This document shows, one piece after another, positions 1 through 9,268 of a stretch of 50,031 bases of DNA. The position numbers were made by a program, and so were the translations under genes. The stretch's first letter is position 1, and every line of letters begins with the position of its first letter. Origin of the DNA: Acidobacteriota bacterium (GTDB taxonomy: Bacteria; Acidobacteriota; Terriglobia; Bryobacterales; Bryobacteraceae); assembly GCA_003223115.1 (NCBI GenBank), contig QHXW01000020.1:1-50031 (forward strand), written 5' to 3'. The notes beneath the pieces were generated by a model. It was not told the DNA's origin. It made no database searches and saw only the letters and a list, made by a program, of their open reading frames with translations.

Positions 1-280
1 GCTGGCGAAGGAATCGCCTCGGTCGCCTGATAATCCGGGAAGCTGGTGAAACTCGGGATACCGGAGGTGTGCGTCAGCGGATGGAACACGGTCACCTTGT
101 CCCAGGCGGCCGGTGTATCCGGCAGATATTTCTTCACCGGATCGTCCACCTTCAGCTTTCCCTGCTCTTCCGCAAAATTGAGGCGGCGGTGAATTGGTGA
201 CCGAGCCCAGCCGGAACTTGGTCGATGGCGAATCCGGGATCTTCCCACTCCAGGTTGGCGGACCCGTAGCCCTTACTCTC
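1..280 (-). pseudogene. Serine hydrolase (beta-lactamase/class C family) fragment, frameshifted, runs off the left edge
   Basis: Reading leftward, the minus strand encodes pieces typical of beta-lactamase-related serine hydrolases: KGYGSANLEW, then FRLGSVT followed by QFTAASIL, then EEQGKLKVDDPVKKYLPD and LTHTSGIPSF. These lie in three frames, so at least two indels fall around the SxxK active-site region, where SVTN stands in place of the expected SVTK. The N-terminus upstream of KGYG is replaced by a repeat element that starts at about 281. The C-terminal part lies outside the window. The family call is secure from the motif series; inactivation is inferred from the frameshifts and the interruption. 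A single sequencing error cannot explain both indels plus the insertion. Confidence 0.7.
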
Positions 281-558
281 ACCAGAAACCTTGCACAGGA
301 TAGTCGGCCCGGTTCCGATTCGTAAATAAGAAAACTCACCAACGGGGTCAGATCCGTGCCGATAACGGCAGCGAACCGCCACCAATGCCAGGGATCGGAT
401 GAAAACCGGAGCCATGCTCTCCGACGGGCAGAAAGCACCAGTGTGTAAACGGCCTTAGCTTGCCGAATCCAGTTTCATTTTAACAAACGTGTCAAGTGGC
501 ACTTGTTTCTGCCTGTTTCTGCCGCCAGAGACGTTCCCGCCACGGACCGTCCGGTGCT
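281..558 (-). mobile_element. Small non-autonomous insertion element, copy 1
   Basis: Positions 281-433 match 17433-17591 in inverted orientation at very high identity, and 520-558 matches the other end of that element (17407-17432). About 85 bp (434-519) are present here and absent from the second copy. The ends begin ACCAG and finish GGTGCT, and a CTC triplet lies on both flanks, which could be a 3-bp target duplication. It sits where the N-terminus of the serine-hydrolase fragment should be. No ORF of note is inside it. Of the remaining 559-659 stretch I see nothing to annotate. Confidence 0.55.
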
Positions 559-659
559 CTCCTGTTCAACCCCAAGCGCTCTGGAACTTCAATGCGTCTC
601 GAGACACTCGCGCAGCCGGACCGTCGCGCCGAGGACCGTGCCGCACAAGTCTAAGCCGC

Positions 660-2948
660 TTATCCTGTGGGTTGCCGCGAGCAGCGGTTGCCCTGCGCCA
701 CCGCTTCATTGCCCGCGCTGGTCCACCGCAATATTTCCCCACTCAGCGTGTTCAAGCTATTGGTAATGCGATCGGTCTCCACTTTCACCAGCGCATACCG
801 GTCGTTGAGCGCGTCACCCGAATGAACCAGCGCGTTATGATCCTCGCGCAAATTGGGAAGCTCTTCGACATGGATCGGCGCTCCGCGCAACGCCGCCGCC
901 AGGTAATAGAGGGTCAGTTCCACGTCATCGGCCAAACGGCGGAACGGCTCTAGCGCCGGCACGGGATGGCTGCTCAATAACCCCGCCTCCAAGGCCATCA
1001 TGCCGTGCACTAGCCGGTGCGAGCTAGCCAGTATTCCACTGAGCAGCTTCACGCTCTCCGCGGTCATGCCCGGCTCCGCGCTCAATCGATCGATGGACGC
1101 CTCCAGGTTGGAACGCGCCAGCCTGGCCGCCGCGCGAGCGTGATCGAGCTGGGCTGAAACCTGCGCGTCGTCACGGACATAGCTCTCTTTAATTGCGCGG
1201 AAGTAGCCGCGGTACGCATCCAGCATTTGCGCTATCGCCTCGCCAACCTGCGTTCGCTCCCAGGTGGGCCAGAGCCAATACGCCACCAGCGCGATCGCGC
1301 CTCCAGCCGCGGTATTCAGCGCGCGCGCCGCCATCACTTCTTTCGGCGAAATACCAGTCATCGCGATTAAGAGCACCACCAGCGCCGTGACCGCTGCGAC
1401 CAGGATCCCGTAGTTGGCGCCTCCAAAACACCGCATCACGAACATCAATATCGCGATCAGCGCTACTTGCGGCCCAAGCCCGGGCGTCAGCACATGGAAT
1501 AGTGCGGTGGCTATCAGCAAACCCCCAAACGTGCCGATCAGCCGCAGCACGCCGCGCGTAAATGTCGCCGTGAAATCCGGCTTCAGCACGATCGCGATGG
1601 TCATCGGCAGCCAGTACGACCGGCGCAATCCCAGACCACGCGCCAGTGCGTCGCCTATCGCCACGCAAACCGACAGTCGAATCGCGTGCCGGCACGCGGC
1701 CGATTTCAAGCTCAGGTTCGCGCGCAATGTCGCCAGCGTTCCACCCAGCCGGAGACTCCATGGCTGGCCAGCTTCACGCCGCTCGTACGTCTCGAGACCA
1801 GCCGGCGTCGCGTGAATTGCCAGATCCAGGGCCGCGCGCAACTGCCCCGCCAGCGCATCCATCTGCAACCGCGTGTCTCTCTGCCACGCTGCCATCGCGG
1901 CGGAATCTGCCGCCGTGCTCTGGTCTCGCAGCGCTTCCGTCAATACCTCGAGCTCCTCCAGATACTCGGCAGCCCCCTGGGCATCGTCCTGCACCGCGCG
2001 CGCAGCATGCGGACTCTTCTGATCTGTGACCCCTGACTCCTGCCTCCTCTCTCCCGTCCCCTCACCCGCCAGCAGCGCATTCCCGATCGCCCCCAACACG
2101 TGCGCGCTGACCTCGAAGTACCGCTGCACGATTCCAGCCGTGGCGCTCCCCGGATTCTCCCGCTCCATCCGCAAGCGCAGACGCCCCATCGCGAGAAGGC
2201 TCAACTGGATCCTCTCCGCCTGGCTCAGCAGCAGTCGGTAGCGTTCGCTTGGGATCGAATGGTCCCGGTCGAGTGCCGCCAGCTTCTGTTGCGCCCGTGT
2301 GATTTGCATGCTCGCGGGCGGAGCCTGCATCACCTGGACCGGTAAAGCCGCTGCTCTCGCCAGCTCCAGAAAAAGTTCGCCCAGCACACGGCGCTCCGGA
2401 ACATAGCGGCGCAGCGGCCAGAACATCACCGCCAGCAGCGTCTGCAGCAGTCCGCCACCAAGCGCCAGCAGACCCGCGAACATCGCCCTTTCCGGGGGCT
2501 GCGGTGCCGCCGCAAAAACCACTAGCGTCACCAGGCTGATGGTGCCAAGATCCGCTGCCGTCGTACTGAGCGCCACCATCATGCCGGCGGCAAACGCCCA
2601 CGCAGCGGCGACGGCCACCGCAATCACGGGAGACGCGCCGGTCAGCGAGCCCGCAAACACCGCCAGGCCAACCAGTACGCTGGCCGCGAGCATCCGCCGG
2701 GCGCGCTGCGCGTACGGCTCGTCGCTGTCCGAAAAGGCGACGTTGAGAGCGCCCGTGCCCACCACCAGACCAGTTGAAACCGCACCGGCCGCCACACCCG
2801 CCGCGAGCGGCAGCGCCACACCCAACGTGTTCCGCAGCGCCAGCAACGGAGCCACTTTATCGGCCTGGAAGCGCACCACGCTGCGCCAGAATGTTATCCA
2901 GGTATTAGGTTGCTTCCCGACAGGTGCGTCGTGCGGCGGCACACTCAT
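660..2948 (-). CDS. FUSC-family inner-membrane protein (aromatic-acid efflux / YccS-like)
   Basis: A 762-residue protein with two membrane blocks, near residues 30-170 (for example a run LGVALPLAAGVAAGAVSTG) and around 430-560 (YWLPMTIAIVLKPDFTATF, the FUSC signature region), separated and followed by long soluble helical parts. This is the two-halved layout of fusaric-acid resistance/AaeB/YccS proteins, which export aromatic acids or affect the envelope. I chose the ATG at 2948 (MSVPPHDAP) over the ATG 49 codons upstream because that extension would run into the leader of the divergent SDR gene. No HlyD partner is adjacent, so the substrate is open. The gene is intact and divergent from the SDR gene, with a ~97-bp shared promoter region. 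Confidence 0.8.
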   Translation of the reverse strand: MSVPPHDAPVGKQPNTWITFWRSVVRFQADKVAPLLALRNTLGVALPLAAGVAAGAVSTGLVVGTGALNVAFSDSDEPYAQRARRMLAASVLVGLAVFAGSLTGASPVIAVAVAAAWAFAAGMMVALSTTAADLGTISLVTLVVFAAAPQPPERAMFAGLLALGGGLLQTLLAVMFWPLRRYVPERRVLGELFLELARAAALPVQVMQAPPASMQITRAQQKLAALDRDHSIPSERYRLLLSQAERIQLSLLAMGRLRLRMERENPGSATAGIVQRYFEVSAHVLGAIGNALLAGEGTGERRQESGVTDQKSPHAARAVQDDAQGAAEYLEELEVLTEALRDQSTAADSAAMAAWQRDTRLQMDALAGQLRAALDLAIHATPAGLETYERREAGQPWSLRLGGTLATLRANLSLKSAACRHAIRLSVCVAIGDALARGLGLRRSYWLPMTIAIVLKPDFTATFTRGVLRLIGTFGGLLIATALFHVLTPGLGPQVALIAILMFVMRCFGGANYGILVAAVTALVVLLIAMTGISPKEVMAARALNTAAGGAIALVAYWLWPTWERTQVGEAIAQMLDAYRGYFRAIKESYVRDDAQVSAQLDHARAAARLARSNLEASIDRLSAEPGMTAESVKLLSGILASSHRLVHGMMALEAGLLSSHPVPALEPFRRLADDVELTLYYLAAALRGAPIHVEELPNLREDHNALVHSGDALNDRYALVKVETDRITNSLNTLSGEILRWTSAGNEAVAQGNRCSRQPTG

Positions 2949-3045
2949 ACGCTGACGGTGCTGGGAAAAACTTGCGGCATAAGCTTGTACCGTAGCATGG
3001 TGGTTCACGAACTGGGCCGAATCCGAAGATGAGGACAAAACGGAC

Positions 3046-3801
3046 ATGACAACTAACGGCAAGATCGCGCTCGTCACCGGCGCAGGCACGGGCATTGGTC
3101 GAGCGGTCTCGCTCGCCCTGCAATCCGTGGGGTATACGCTGGTGCTGGCTGGCCGCCGCGCTCAGGAACTCGAGAAGACCGCCGCATTGGCAACGCCTTC
3201 GAGCCCGATGCTCACCGTGCCCACTGACGTGAGTAAACCCGAGAGCGTCCAGGCCCTGTTCGCCAGAATCAAGGAAGCGTTTGGCCGCTTGGATGTTCTC
3301 TTCAACAACGCCGGCACGGGCGCCCCCGGTATTCCGATGGAGGACTTAAGCTTCGCGCAATGGAATGCAGTGGTCAGCGTCAACCTGACCGGCGCATTCC
3401 TATGCGCCCAGGAAGCCATCAAGCTGATGAAGTCCCAGAGTCCGCGCGGCGGCCGCATCATCAACAACGGTTCAATCTCGGCTCACGTCCCCCGGCCCAA
3501 CTCGGCGCCTTATACCGCGACGAAACACGCCATCACCGGACTGACCAAATGCATATCGCTCGACGGCCGCAAGTACGACATCGCCTGTGGCCAGATCGAC
3601 ATTGGTAACGCGGTCACGGAAATGACCGAACGAATGACGGCTGGCGTGCCACAAGCCAACGGCACAACGATGGTTGAGCCGCGTATGGATGTGCGCCATG
3701 TCGCTGAGGCCGTTCTTTATATGTCGAGCTTACCCTTGGAGGCCAATGTTCAGTTCATGACCGTGATGGCCACCAAGATGCCGCTGGTCGGCCGAGGCTG
3801 A
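3046..3801 (+). CDS. SDR-family NAD(P)-dependent oxidoreductase
   Basis: A classical short-chain dehydrogenase of 251 residues. The cofactor-binding glycine motif TGAGTGIG lies at about residues 11-18, NNAG near 90, a catalytic serine in NNGSIS, and the catalytic YTATK (YxxxK) near residue 160. Arginine 41-42 after the second strand (AGRR) suggests NADP(H) preference. It starts ~97 bp from the divergent FUSC gene and ends 46 bp before the PQQ-propeller gene on the same strand. The substrate cannot be told from sequence. Intact, family-typical length. Confidence 0.88.
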   Translation: MTTNGKIALVTGAGTGIGRAVSLALQSVGYTLVLAGRRAQELEKTAALATPSSPMLTVPTDVSKPESVQALFARIKEAFGRLDVLFNNAGTGAPGIPMEDLSFAQWNAVVSVNLTGAFLCAQEAIKLMKSQSPRGGRIINNGSISAHVPRPNSAPYTATKHAITGLTKCISLDGRKYDIACGQIDIGNAVTEMTERMTAGVPQANGTTMVEPRMDVRHVAEAVLYMSSLPLEANVQFMTVMATKMPLVGRG

Positions 3802-3846
3802 TGCCAGAACTCACCGCTAAACTGCCCGCCGTCGTAACATGGCTCC

Positions 3847-5193
3847 ATGACGATGGTCAGTCCGCTACGCGTCCGCACAACCGTTCAACGAGCGAGCATA
3901 TACCTGCTCGTTTTACTGTGGATCCTTACTCCGGCTCTCGCCGAGGATTGGCCTGAATGGCGCGGCGCGGGACGGCGCGGTAACTGGAACGAAACGGGCA
4001 TTCTCGATAGCTTTCCGACGAAAGGGTTGACGGTAGCCTGGCGCACTCCCATACGCGGCGGTTTCGCGGGACCAGCCGTGTCGGCAGGACGCGTGTTCGT
4101 GCCTGACTTCAATGGGGCTGTGGGAACGGCGGGTGTTGAGCGGCTACTTTGCCTCGACGAGAAGACAGGCAAGATTCTTTGGACGCGCGAGTGGGACGCG
4201 GATTACCGCGGCATAGGCTACGCTATCGGCCCGCGCGCAACCCCGACAGTAGACGGCGATCGCGTATATGTCGTCGGGGCCAGCGGTCTCCTTCTCTGTC
4301 TGAATGTTCGGGCAGGCGACGTGATCTGGAGAAAGGACTACGTCAAAGATTTCGGCGCCGAAATGCCGACTTGGGGAATCGCGAACGCAGCGCTGGTCGA
4401 CGGAGGCCGCGTGATCGCAATCGTTGGTGGCCGGCCGGATGCCAAAGTCGTGGCGTTCGATAAGATCACCGGCAAGGAACTCTGGCGGGCTCTGCCGTCG
4501 GATTCCGAACAAGGCTATTCCCAACCTCTCATCGTCGAAGCGGGCGGACTCAGGCAATTGATCATCTGGCATCCGGCAGCATTAGCCTCACTCGATCCGG
4601 CGACAGGGAAGGTTTCCTGGCAGCAGCCGTTCCAGATTCATATGGGCATGACTCTGGCGACGCCGGTCTTCAGCGGAGGCCGGCTGCTGGTTTCCTCCTT
4701 CTACAACGGCTCGATGTTGGTCGAGCTGGCGGGCGAGAAGGCCAGAATGCTATGGAAGGGAAAAAGCAGCAGCGAGATCAACACCGATGGCCTTCATACG
4801 GTCGTTAACACTCCTGTTATCGACGGGGACTACATCTACGGCATCTGCAGCTATGGACAGTTTCGGTGTCTGAACCTGAAGACCGGAGAGCGCGTCTGGG
4901 AGACGCTGGAGGTGACCCGGGAGAAGGCCCGCTGGGCTTCCGGATTCATCGTGCGCAACGGCAATCGGTACTTCATCAACAATGACCGGGGCGAGTTGAT
5001 CGTGGCGGCGTTATCCCCGCGCGGGTATCAGGAAATCAGCCGGACCGCTCTCATCAAGCCCACCACTAATTCGGGGAACCGTCGCGAGCTCGGCGCGGTG
5101 AACTGGTCTCATCCGGCGTATGCGAACCGCCACGTCATCGCGCGCAACGATGAAGAGATCATTTCCTTGTCGCTTGAAAAACAACCGGATTGA
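3847..5193 (+). CDS. Exported PQQ-like beta-propeller protein (BamB-like)
   Basis: 448 residues with an N-terminal signal segment (hydrophobic LLVLLWILTPALA, cleavage likely after ALA) followed at once by DWPEWRG, the usual opening of PQQ-like propeller proteins of Acidobacteria and Planctomycetes. Repeated blade motifs are visible (LDEKTGKILWTREW, LNVRAGDVIWRKDY, FDKITGKELWRAL, LDPATGKVSWQQP, LNLKTGERVWETL), each with the A/G-x-x-G-x-x-x-W blade pattern. There is no quinoprotein dehydrogenase catalytic domain or heme motif, so a binding or scaffold role in the periplasm is more likely than catalysis. The start is the ATG just ahead of the signal peptide. Confidence 0.82.
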   Translation: MTMVSPLRVRTTVQRASIYLLVLLWILTPALAEDWPEWRGAGRRGNWNETGILDSFPTKGLTVAWRTPIRGGFAGPAVSAGRVFVPDFNGAVGTAGVERLLCLDEKTGKILWTREWDADYRGIGYAIGPRATPTVDGDRVYVVGASGLLLCLNVRAGDVIWRKDYVKDFGAEMPTWGIANAALVDGGRVIAIVGGRPDAKVVAFDKITGKELWRALPSDSEQGYSQPLIVEAGGLRQLIIWHPAALASLDPATGKVSWQQPFQIHMGMTLATPVFSGGRLLVSSFYNGSMLVELAGEKARMLWKGKSSSEINTDGLHTVVNTPVIDGDYIYGICSYGQFRCLNLKTGERVWETLEVTREKARWASGFIVRNGNRYFINNDRGELIVAALSPRGYQEISRTALIKPTTNSGNRRELGAVNWSHPAYANRHVIARNDEEIISLSLEKQPD

Positions 5194-5242
5194 AGCGCAC
5201 CCGGCCGCGGCCGTTAGACGGCGAGTGTATTCCGAGGCCCTT

Positions 5243-5662
5243 TCATTCGTTCCAGGGATTGATGACTCGAATGCCACAATGTTCGAAATCGTTGGTATTT
5301 CGTGTGGCTACTGCTGCGCCGCGAGAACGGGCGATTGCCGCTATCATGGCGTCAAATTGTGAGATCGGACGTCCGGCTGCCTCGCGGCCTGTGACGATCT
5401 TCGCAAACACTCGCGCGGAGTCCTCGTCGAAGGATAAAATCCGGCCTTGGAAGTCTTCCGAAAAGAGCTTCTCGATGACCGCTGATAGACGCGTTCTGCG
5501 CTTGCCGGCAGAGAGAACCTCGATCCCATAAAAGACCTTCGCTTGGGTGATCGTGGTGATGAACACTGCCGAAGCCTCCTGCGCGATAAGCCAGCGTAGA
5601 ACGATCTTCGAAGGCGAAGGCTTGAGAGCTTCCGAAAGTGTGTTCGTGTCGAGCACAATCAT
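5243..5662 (-). CDS. FitB/VapC-like PIN-domain toxin with altered active site
   Basis: 139-residue PIN-domain protein: MIVLDTNTLSE at the N-terminus (D5), SQFDAMIAA (D104) and RNTNDF (D125), in the order and spacing of FitB-type ribonuclease toxins. The conserved glutamate of the ITQAE-like motif at position 42 is lysine here (ITQAKVFYGI). In FitB this glutamate is a metal ligand, so RNase activity may be lost or weakened. It overlaps the upstream antitoxin by 4 bp (ATGA), so the pair is translationally coupled. The domain identity is clear; the effect of the substitution is inferred. Confidence 0.85.
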   Translation of the reverse strand: MIVLDTNTLSEALKPSPSKIVLRWLIAQEASAVFITTITQAKVFYGIEVLSAGKRRTRLSAVIEKLFSEDFQGRILSFDEDSARVFAKIVTGREAAGRPISQFDAMIAAIARSRGAAVATRNTNDFEHCGIRVINPWNE

Positions 5663-5907
5663 TTGGCGAGTCTTGGAGGCTTACGAACCGGCTCACGTGG
5701 CGGAATTGACAGTTCTATGCCGCCGACTGGAGCCATGCGGCGTCGGATTGATTCGGCGAGATTCGGCCTGCGCATGGGCTCTTCGGTCAGTCCAGCCTTC
5801 AGGATGTGACGCGCCTCCTCCTCCATCGAGCGCCCTTGCCGGGCTGCTCTTACGCGGAGCCGGGCCTTCAGCGCGTCATCCAAACGCCGTATCGTAAGGG
5901 TTGCCAT
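5659..5907 (-). CDS. FitA-like ribbon-helix-helix antitoxin
   Basis: 82 residues: ATLTIRRLDDALKARLRVRA is a classic ribbon-helix-helix N-terminus, followed by QGRSMEEEARHIL as in FitA. The C-terminal half is arginine/proline rich and would be the part that wraps the PIN toxin. The gene precedes the toxin and overlaps it by 4 bp. Three bases upstream of its ATG lies a perfect 8-bp inverted repeat, the likely autoregulatory operator. FitA-type proteins usually repress their own operon together with the toxin. Confidence 0.85.
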   Translation of the reverse strand: MATLTIRRLDDALKARLRVRAARQGRSMEEEARHILKAGLTEEPMRRPNLAESIRRRMAPVGGIELSIPPREPVRKPPRLAK

Positions 5908-5910
5908 AGA

Positions 5911-5935
5911 TCAATGATAGCATTGCCATCATTGA
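5911..5935. promoter_or_regulatory. Palindromic operator of the FitAB-like pair
   Basis: Perfect inverted repeat TCAATGAT (5911-5918) and ATCATTGA (5928-5935) with a 9-bp spacer, 3 bp upstream of the antitoxin start codon. Position and symmetry fit a ribbon-helix-helix operator; binding is inferred. Confidence 0.6.
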
Positions 5936-6021
5936 AAGCACTCCTTGACCGAATTGCGCTCACCCCATAGGCAGACTCCAGCGTGAGGCCGCGCGGCCTG
6001 GCCGGGTCGGCTCGGAACAGC

Positions 6022-8184
6022 TCAGAACGTGAGCGAGAGGCTTGTATAGCCTGTATGCGCGCGATAGTAGGGCTGGTAGCCGAAATACGCGAACCTCTCG
6101 TTGTATCGGTAAAACTCCCATCCGCCGTTCCATTGCACCGTCGGCGTAATCTTGATGGAAAGCCGCGCCAGCGGGGCCTGATAGGTCATTGGAAACGTGT
6201 TCGCCAAGGCTGTGAATGAAGCAGCCGGGTTCTTCAGTCCGAGGTTCTGGATCTCGCGGCCGTCGCCAGTGTCGCGGGTGATGTTGTAGCCCGCGTAGAA
6301 CGTTCCCCGCTTGAAGTTGGTTCGGGCGATGAGCGACACCGTGTGGAGGTTGCTTGTGTATTGGGACATGTAGCCCCGCTTGCTGACAATTGTCGGCCCG
6401 ACCGGAGCGGGCAACTCGGCCCACAGATTGGCAAGAGTGTCGAGATGCAGCTTGGTGTAGCTCAAATCGAACGACAGGTAGCGGTTTGCGTCGAATGAGG
6501 TATTGGCCGAAAAGTCGCGCGAGTGGGAGGCGAAATAGTCGAGTTCAGCCCCAGCTAGCAGTTGCCCAGATGACACCGAAACCACCGAGAGAGGCGCATT
6601 CAGATTATACATCTGCCGGTAGGAGACCCCGAACCGCATTTTCTTCGCCCGATAATCGGCGCGAGCCCGGATGTTGTGGAAGTGAGCGGGGCTCACGGGA
6701 TTCTCGGGGCCGTTGTCCCGTCCGACGGTCGCATCCACGCTGACGGAAAGCGGATGGAGGGGTTTCAAACGGAAGCCGAGGGTTCCGGTATTCAAGTGGT
6801 TGCGAACTGAATTGATACTCGTATTCTTGGTCGTGCCCGTGCGGAATAAGTTGTTGTCAATGAACCGCGAGGTGTACCGGTATTCCGCGTTCAGGGCCAG
6901 CCACTTGTTCATGTGATAGTTGAGGTCCAGGGCATCGGAAACCCTCCCCGTCCCGATGTGGTAGGTCCAGAATCTGTTGACTAGTGGGGCGCCGTTGCTG
7001 ATCACCCGGAGCTCATTTCCGGTCCCGTCGAAGCGGTTGCTTTGCACCGATGTGCTGTTTATGATGGTCAGCTTGCTGGTGGGGAATAGGCTGAACGAGA
7101 AATCGCCCGCCGTGAAGGGGCGCCGGGCGGTGCCTGGCATGTACGTGAAGGCGTTGACCGGAGCGCCGAAACCGCAGTTGTTGCACGCAGCATTCTTGGC
7201 GACAGTGTTTCCCGACGCGGTTTCGTAGTAGACAGACGTGCTGTCGCCCTTGCTATATGTCATGCGGGCGTTGATGGCCCAGTACTTTTCGTTCCGGATG
7301 AGATTCCCAAACCATCCCCGATTCCTTCCGTGCATCGGCTGGGTGCGGCTGTACGCCGTGGCGGCTTGCCGATAGGTCTCCGGATAGCTTGCGTCGAATG
7401 GTTGGTTTCGCAGGTAACCCAGAGGATACTCCTGGCCCGGAATCAAGGGCACAATCGACGAATCCTCCTTGTAGTATTCCCACCGGTGCGTAACCGAAAG
7501 GCGGAACCCCAAGAAATCCAGTTCCGTGCCCAACCGGTATTCGTTGAACTCCCGCCGCGTGTCCCTGTCGATGGGCAGCACACTACGCGCCAGTCCGCCC
7601 ATATACGTCTCGTAAGCGGAGTACTCAGGGCCGGTTTCGTGGTTCCGGGTGTAGCCCAGCAGCAGCTTAGCCCACCTTGTGGCCGAGACCGTGAGATCGT
7701 GGTCCTGCACGGTCCGCATTGTATTCTTCAGAGTGCCGCCCGCACCATTGAGCAGGGAGGCATTGAAGTAATCGTTGCGCCGCCAAGTCAGGTCGTAGCG
7801 GTAGCGGTCGTTCTTCTCGACACGCAGGTTCGCCATGCCATAGGGGTCATTGCCGAGTCCCGATGAGGTGAGCGTCAGCGAGTCGAAGAACCGGCCGTGG
7901 CCATCCTTGGAAATGGCGCTGAAATTGCCGCCGAATAGCCGCAGCCCGTTACCGTAGTTCTCGACGCTGCGGAACAGGTGAGCGTCGCCTCCCACCGTGG
8001 TGAAACGGTAGCCGGACTCAATGGAATTGGTGACGTTGTACGGGCCCCAGTCGGCGCCAAGCTCGGAGCCAGTACCCGGCGAAGGCGTTACCACGGGCTG
8101 CGCTTGGAGCGGCGGCAACAACAGACTGAAAGACAGGCAAAGTATTACGAAAGACAGGCAGAATATTCTTGGGTTCATTTTCAT
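6022..8184 (-). CDS. MtrB/PioB-family outer-membrane beta-barrel (decaheme-associated porin)
   Basis: 720 residues with a signal peptide (hydrophobic FVILCLSFSLLLPP, AQA-like cleavage near residue 29), then alternating aromatic/polar strands throughout and a terminal phenylalanine (SLSLTF), as expected for an outer-membrane barrel. Long strand pairs such as YRFTTVGG, YRYDLTWRRNDYF and YRYTSRF fit MtrB/PioB proteins, which thread a periplasmic decaheme cytochrome through the outer membrane. A CNNC pair lies at residues 334-337; the CxxC of Shewanella MtrB is near the N-terminus, so this one is displaced and may not be equivalent. It follows the decaheme gene by 19 bp in the same operon. Family assignment rests mostly on barrel character and that partner. 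Confidence 0.8.
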   Translation of the reverse strand: MKMNPRIFCLSFVILCLSFSLLLPPLQAQPVVTPSPGTGSELGADWGPYNVTNSIESGYRFTTVGGDAHLFRSVENYGNGLRLFGGNFSAISKDGHGRFFDSLTLTSSGLGNDPYGMANLRVEKNDRYRYDLTWRRNDYFNASLLNGAGGTLKNTMRTVQDHDLTVSATRWAKLLLGYTRNHETGPEYSAYETYMGGLARSVLPIDRDTRREFNEYRLGTELDFLGFRLSVTHRWEYYKEDSSIVPLIPGQEYPLGYLRNQPFDASYPETYRQAATAYSRTQPMHGRNRGWFGNLIRNEKYWAINARMTYSKGDSTSVYYETASGNTVAKNAACNNCGFGAPVNAFTYMPGTARRPFTAGDFSFSLFPTSKLTIINSTSVQSNRFDGTGNELRVISNGAPLVNRFWTYHIGTGRVSDALDLNYHMNKWLALNAEYRYTSRFIDNNLFRTGTTKNTSINSVRNHLNTGTLGFRLKPLHPLSVSVDATVGRDNGPENPVSPAHFHNIRARADYRAKKMRFGVSYRQMYNLNAPLSVVSVSSGQLLAGAELDYFASHSRDFSANTSFDANRYLSFDLSYTKLHLDTLANLWAELPAPVGPTIVSKRGYMSQYTSNLHTVSLIARTNFKRGTFYAGYNITRDTGDGREIQNLGLKNPAASFTALANTFPMTYQAPLARLSIKITPTVQWNGGWEFYRYNERFAYFGYQPYYRAHTGYTSLSLTF

Positions 8185-8203
8185 CCTCCTCTAGTACTGG
8201 GCG

Positions 8204-9268
8204 CTACCGTAAGAACCGGTAATGTACGTTCGAGCCGTGAATTGTCACGTGACACGATGTGCAGCGCTGATAATGCGGATCGATCATGCTGTGGGTCGCA
8301 TGGTCCGGAAATGTCACGCCGCGGTTCGATCGGGCGCCGAAGTCGCCGGAGCCCGTGTGGCACTCCAGGCAAAGCATCGTAACCGTGGGTCGAGTCATTA
8401 ACTTGGCGTTGGTGGAACCATGCGGCACATGGCAACTGATGCAGCCCTCCACCTCACCTGTCTGGTGTTCGAAAACGAACGGGCCGCGCTTGTCCACATG
8501 GCACTTGAGGCAGGGCTGCTCGTTCCCGTGGGACTGGTTCAGCATCTTGTTGGTCTGACCCATGGCGAAGGTGGGCGTGAAACCGCCATGAGGGTTGTGA
8601 CAATCGGTGCATGACATGAAACCCTCGTTCACGCGATGCTTGAAAGGCAGATTGAACTGCGAGCGCACGTCCGTGTGGCACTGGTAGCAGGCCTCGGGTT
8701 CGCTCTTGGCGAGCAGGTTCTTGGCCGTTACCGGACTGTGAATCGAGTGGCAGTCGGTACAGGCGACATCGTTTTCGGTGTGTTCCGAGCGCCTGATATT
8801 GGCGCGGTTGAACTCCTTGGCGTGGCAAGTGAGGCACCGGTCGATAATCTCAGCCGGCTTCATGACGCTAAAGGCGTAGACGACGGTAGTAATGTCGCCG
8901 GCTGCGTCCACATGCGCCTTGCCGGGACCATGGCATCCCTCGCAGCCGGTCCGCTCCGGAGGTTCCTTGCCCGAAGCGGTGCTCTTGAAGTGAGGGTCCT
9001 TGTAGAAACTGTCCCAGATCTTGTCGTGTTTGTGGCAGTTCCTGCACCCTACGTCGCCGGTATATTCCCCTTTGGCAACGATAACGGATGCGTTCTCCGC
9101 CCCGGTCGCGACCTTAGAAGAGCTGTTTTCCCCAGCCGCAAGTGCCAGCGCCGCCGGCGCATGGCGCGCCTCGGACGCAGTAATTTGGCCGGACAGAGTA
9201 GCCACTCCGGCCACGCAAAGCAAACAAGTTTCGACGATAAGGCAATATAAACGCATTTGAATTCCCAT
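8204..9268 (-). CDS. DmsE/MtrA-like periplasmic decaheme c-type cytochrome
   Basis: 354 residues with exactly ten CxxCH heme-binding motifs, starting near residues 75, 109, 145, 170, 194, 220, 253, 276, 300 and 336, plus many free histidines for distal ligation. Size and count match MtrA/DmsE/PioA, which carry electrons across the outer membrane inside an MtrB-type porin. The next gene (19 bp downstream) is that porin. The signal peptide is MRLYCLIVETCLLCVAGVA; either of two ATGs (9268 or 9256) could start it. Residues 1-60 are nearly identical to the start of the CuA protein at 26175, because both lie in a repeated 5' module. No terminal reductase or outer-surface cytochrome is in the window. 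Confidence 0.93.
   Translation of the reverse strand: MGIQMRLYCLIVETCLLCVAGVATLSGQITASEARHAPAALALAAGENSSSKVATGAENASVIVAKGEYTGDVGCRNCHKHDKIWDSFYKDPHFKSTASGKEPPERTGCEGCHGPGKAHVDAAGDITTVVYAFSVMKPAEIIDRCLTCHAKEFNRANIRRSEHTENDVACTDCHSIHSPVTAKNLLAKSEPEACYQCHTDVRSQFNLPFKHRVNEGFMSCTDCHNPHGGFTPTFAMGQTNKMLNQSHGNEQPCLKCHVDKRGPFVFEHQTGEVEGCISCHVPHGSTNAKLMTRPTVTMLCLECHTGSGDFGARSNRGVTFPDHATHSMIDPHYQRCTSCHVTIHGSNVHYRFLR

Noticed and set aside
489-953. 154-codon ORF at the left end
   Set aside because: Crosses the insertion element and the 3' end of the FUSC gene in antisense; no protein features.
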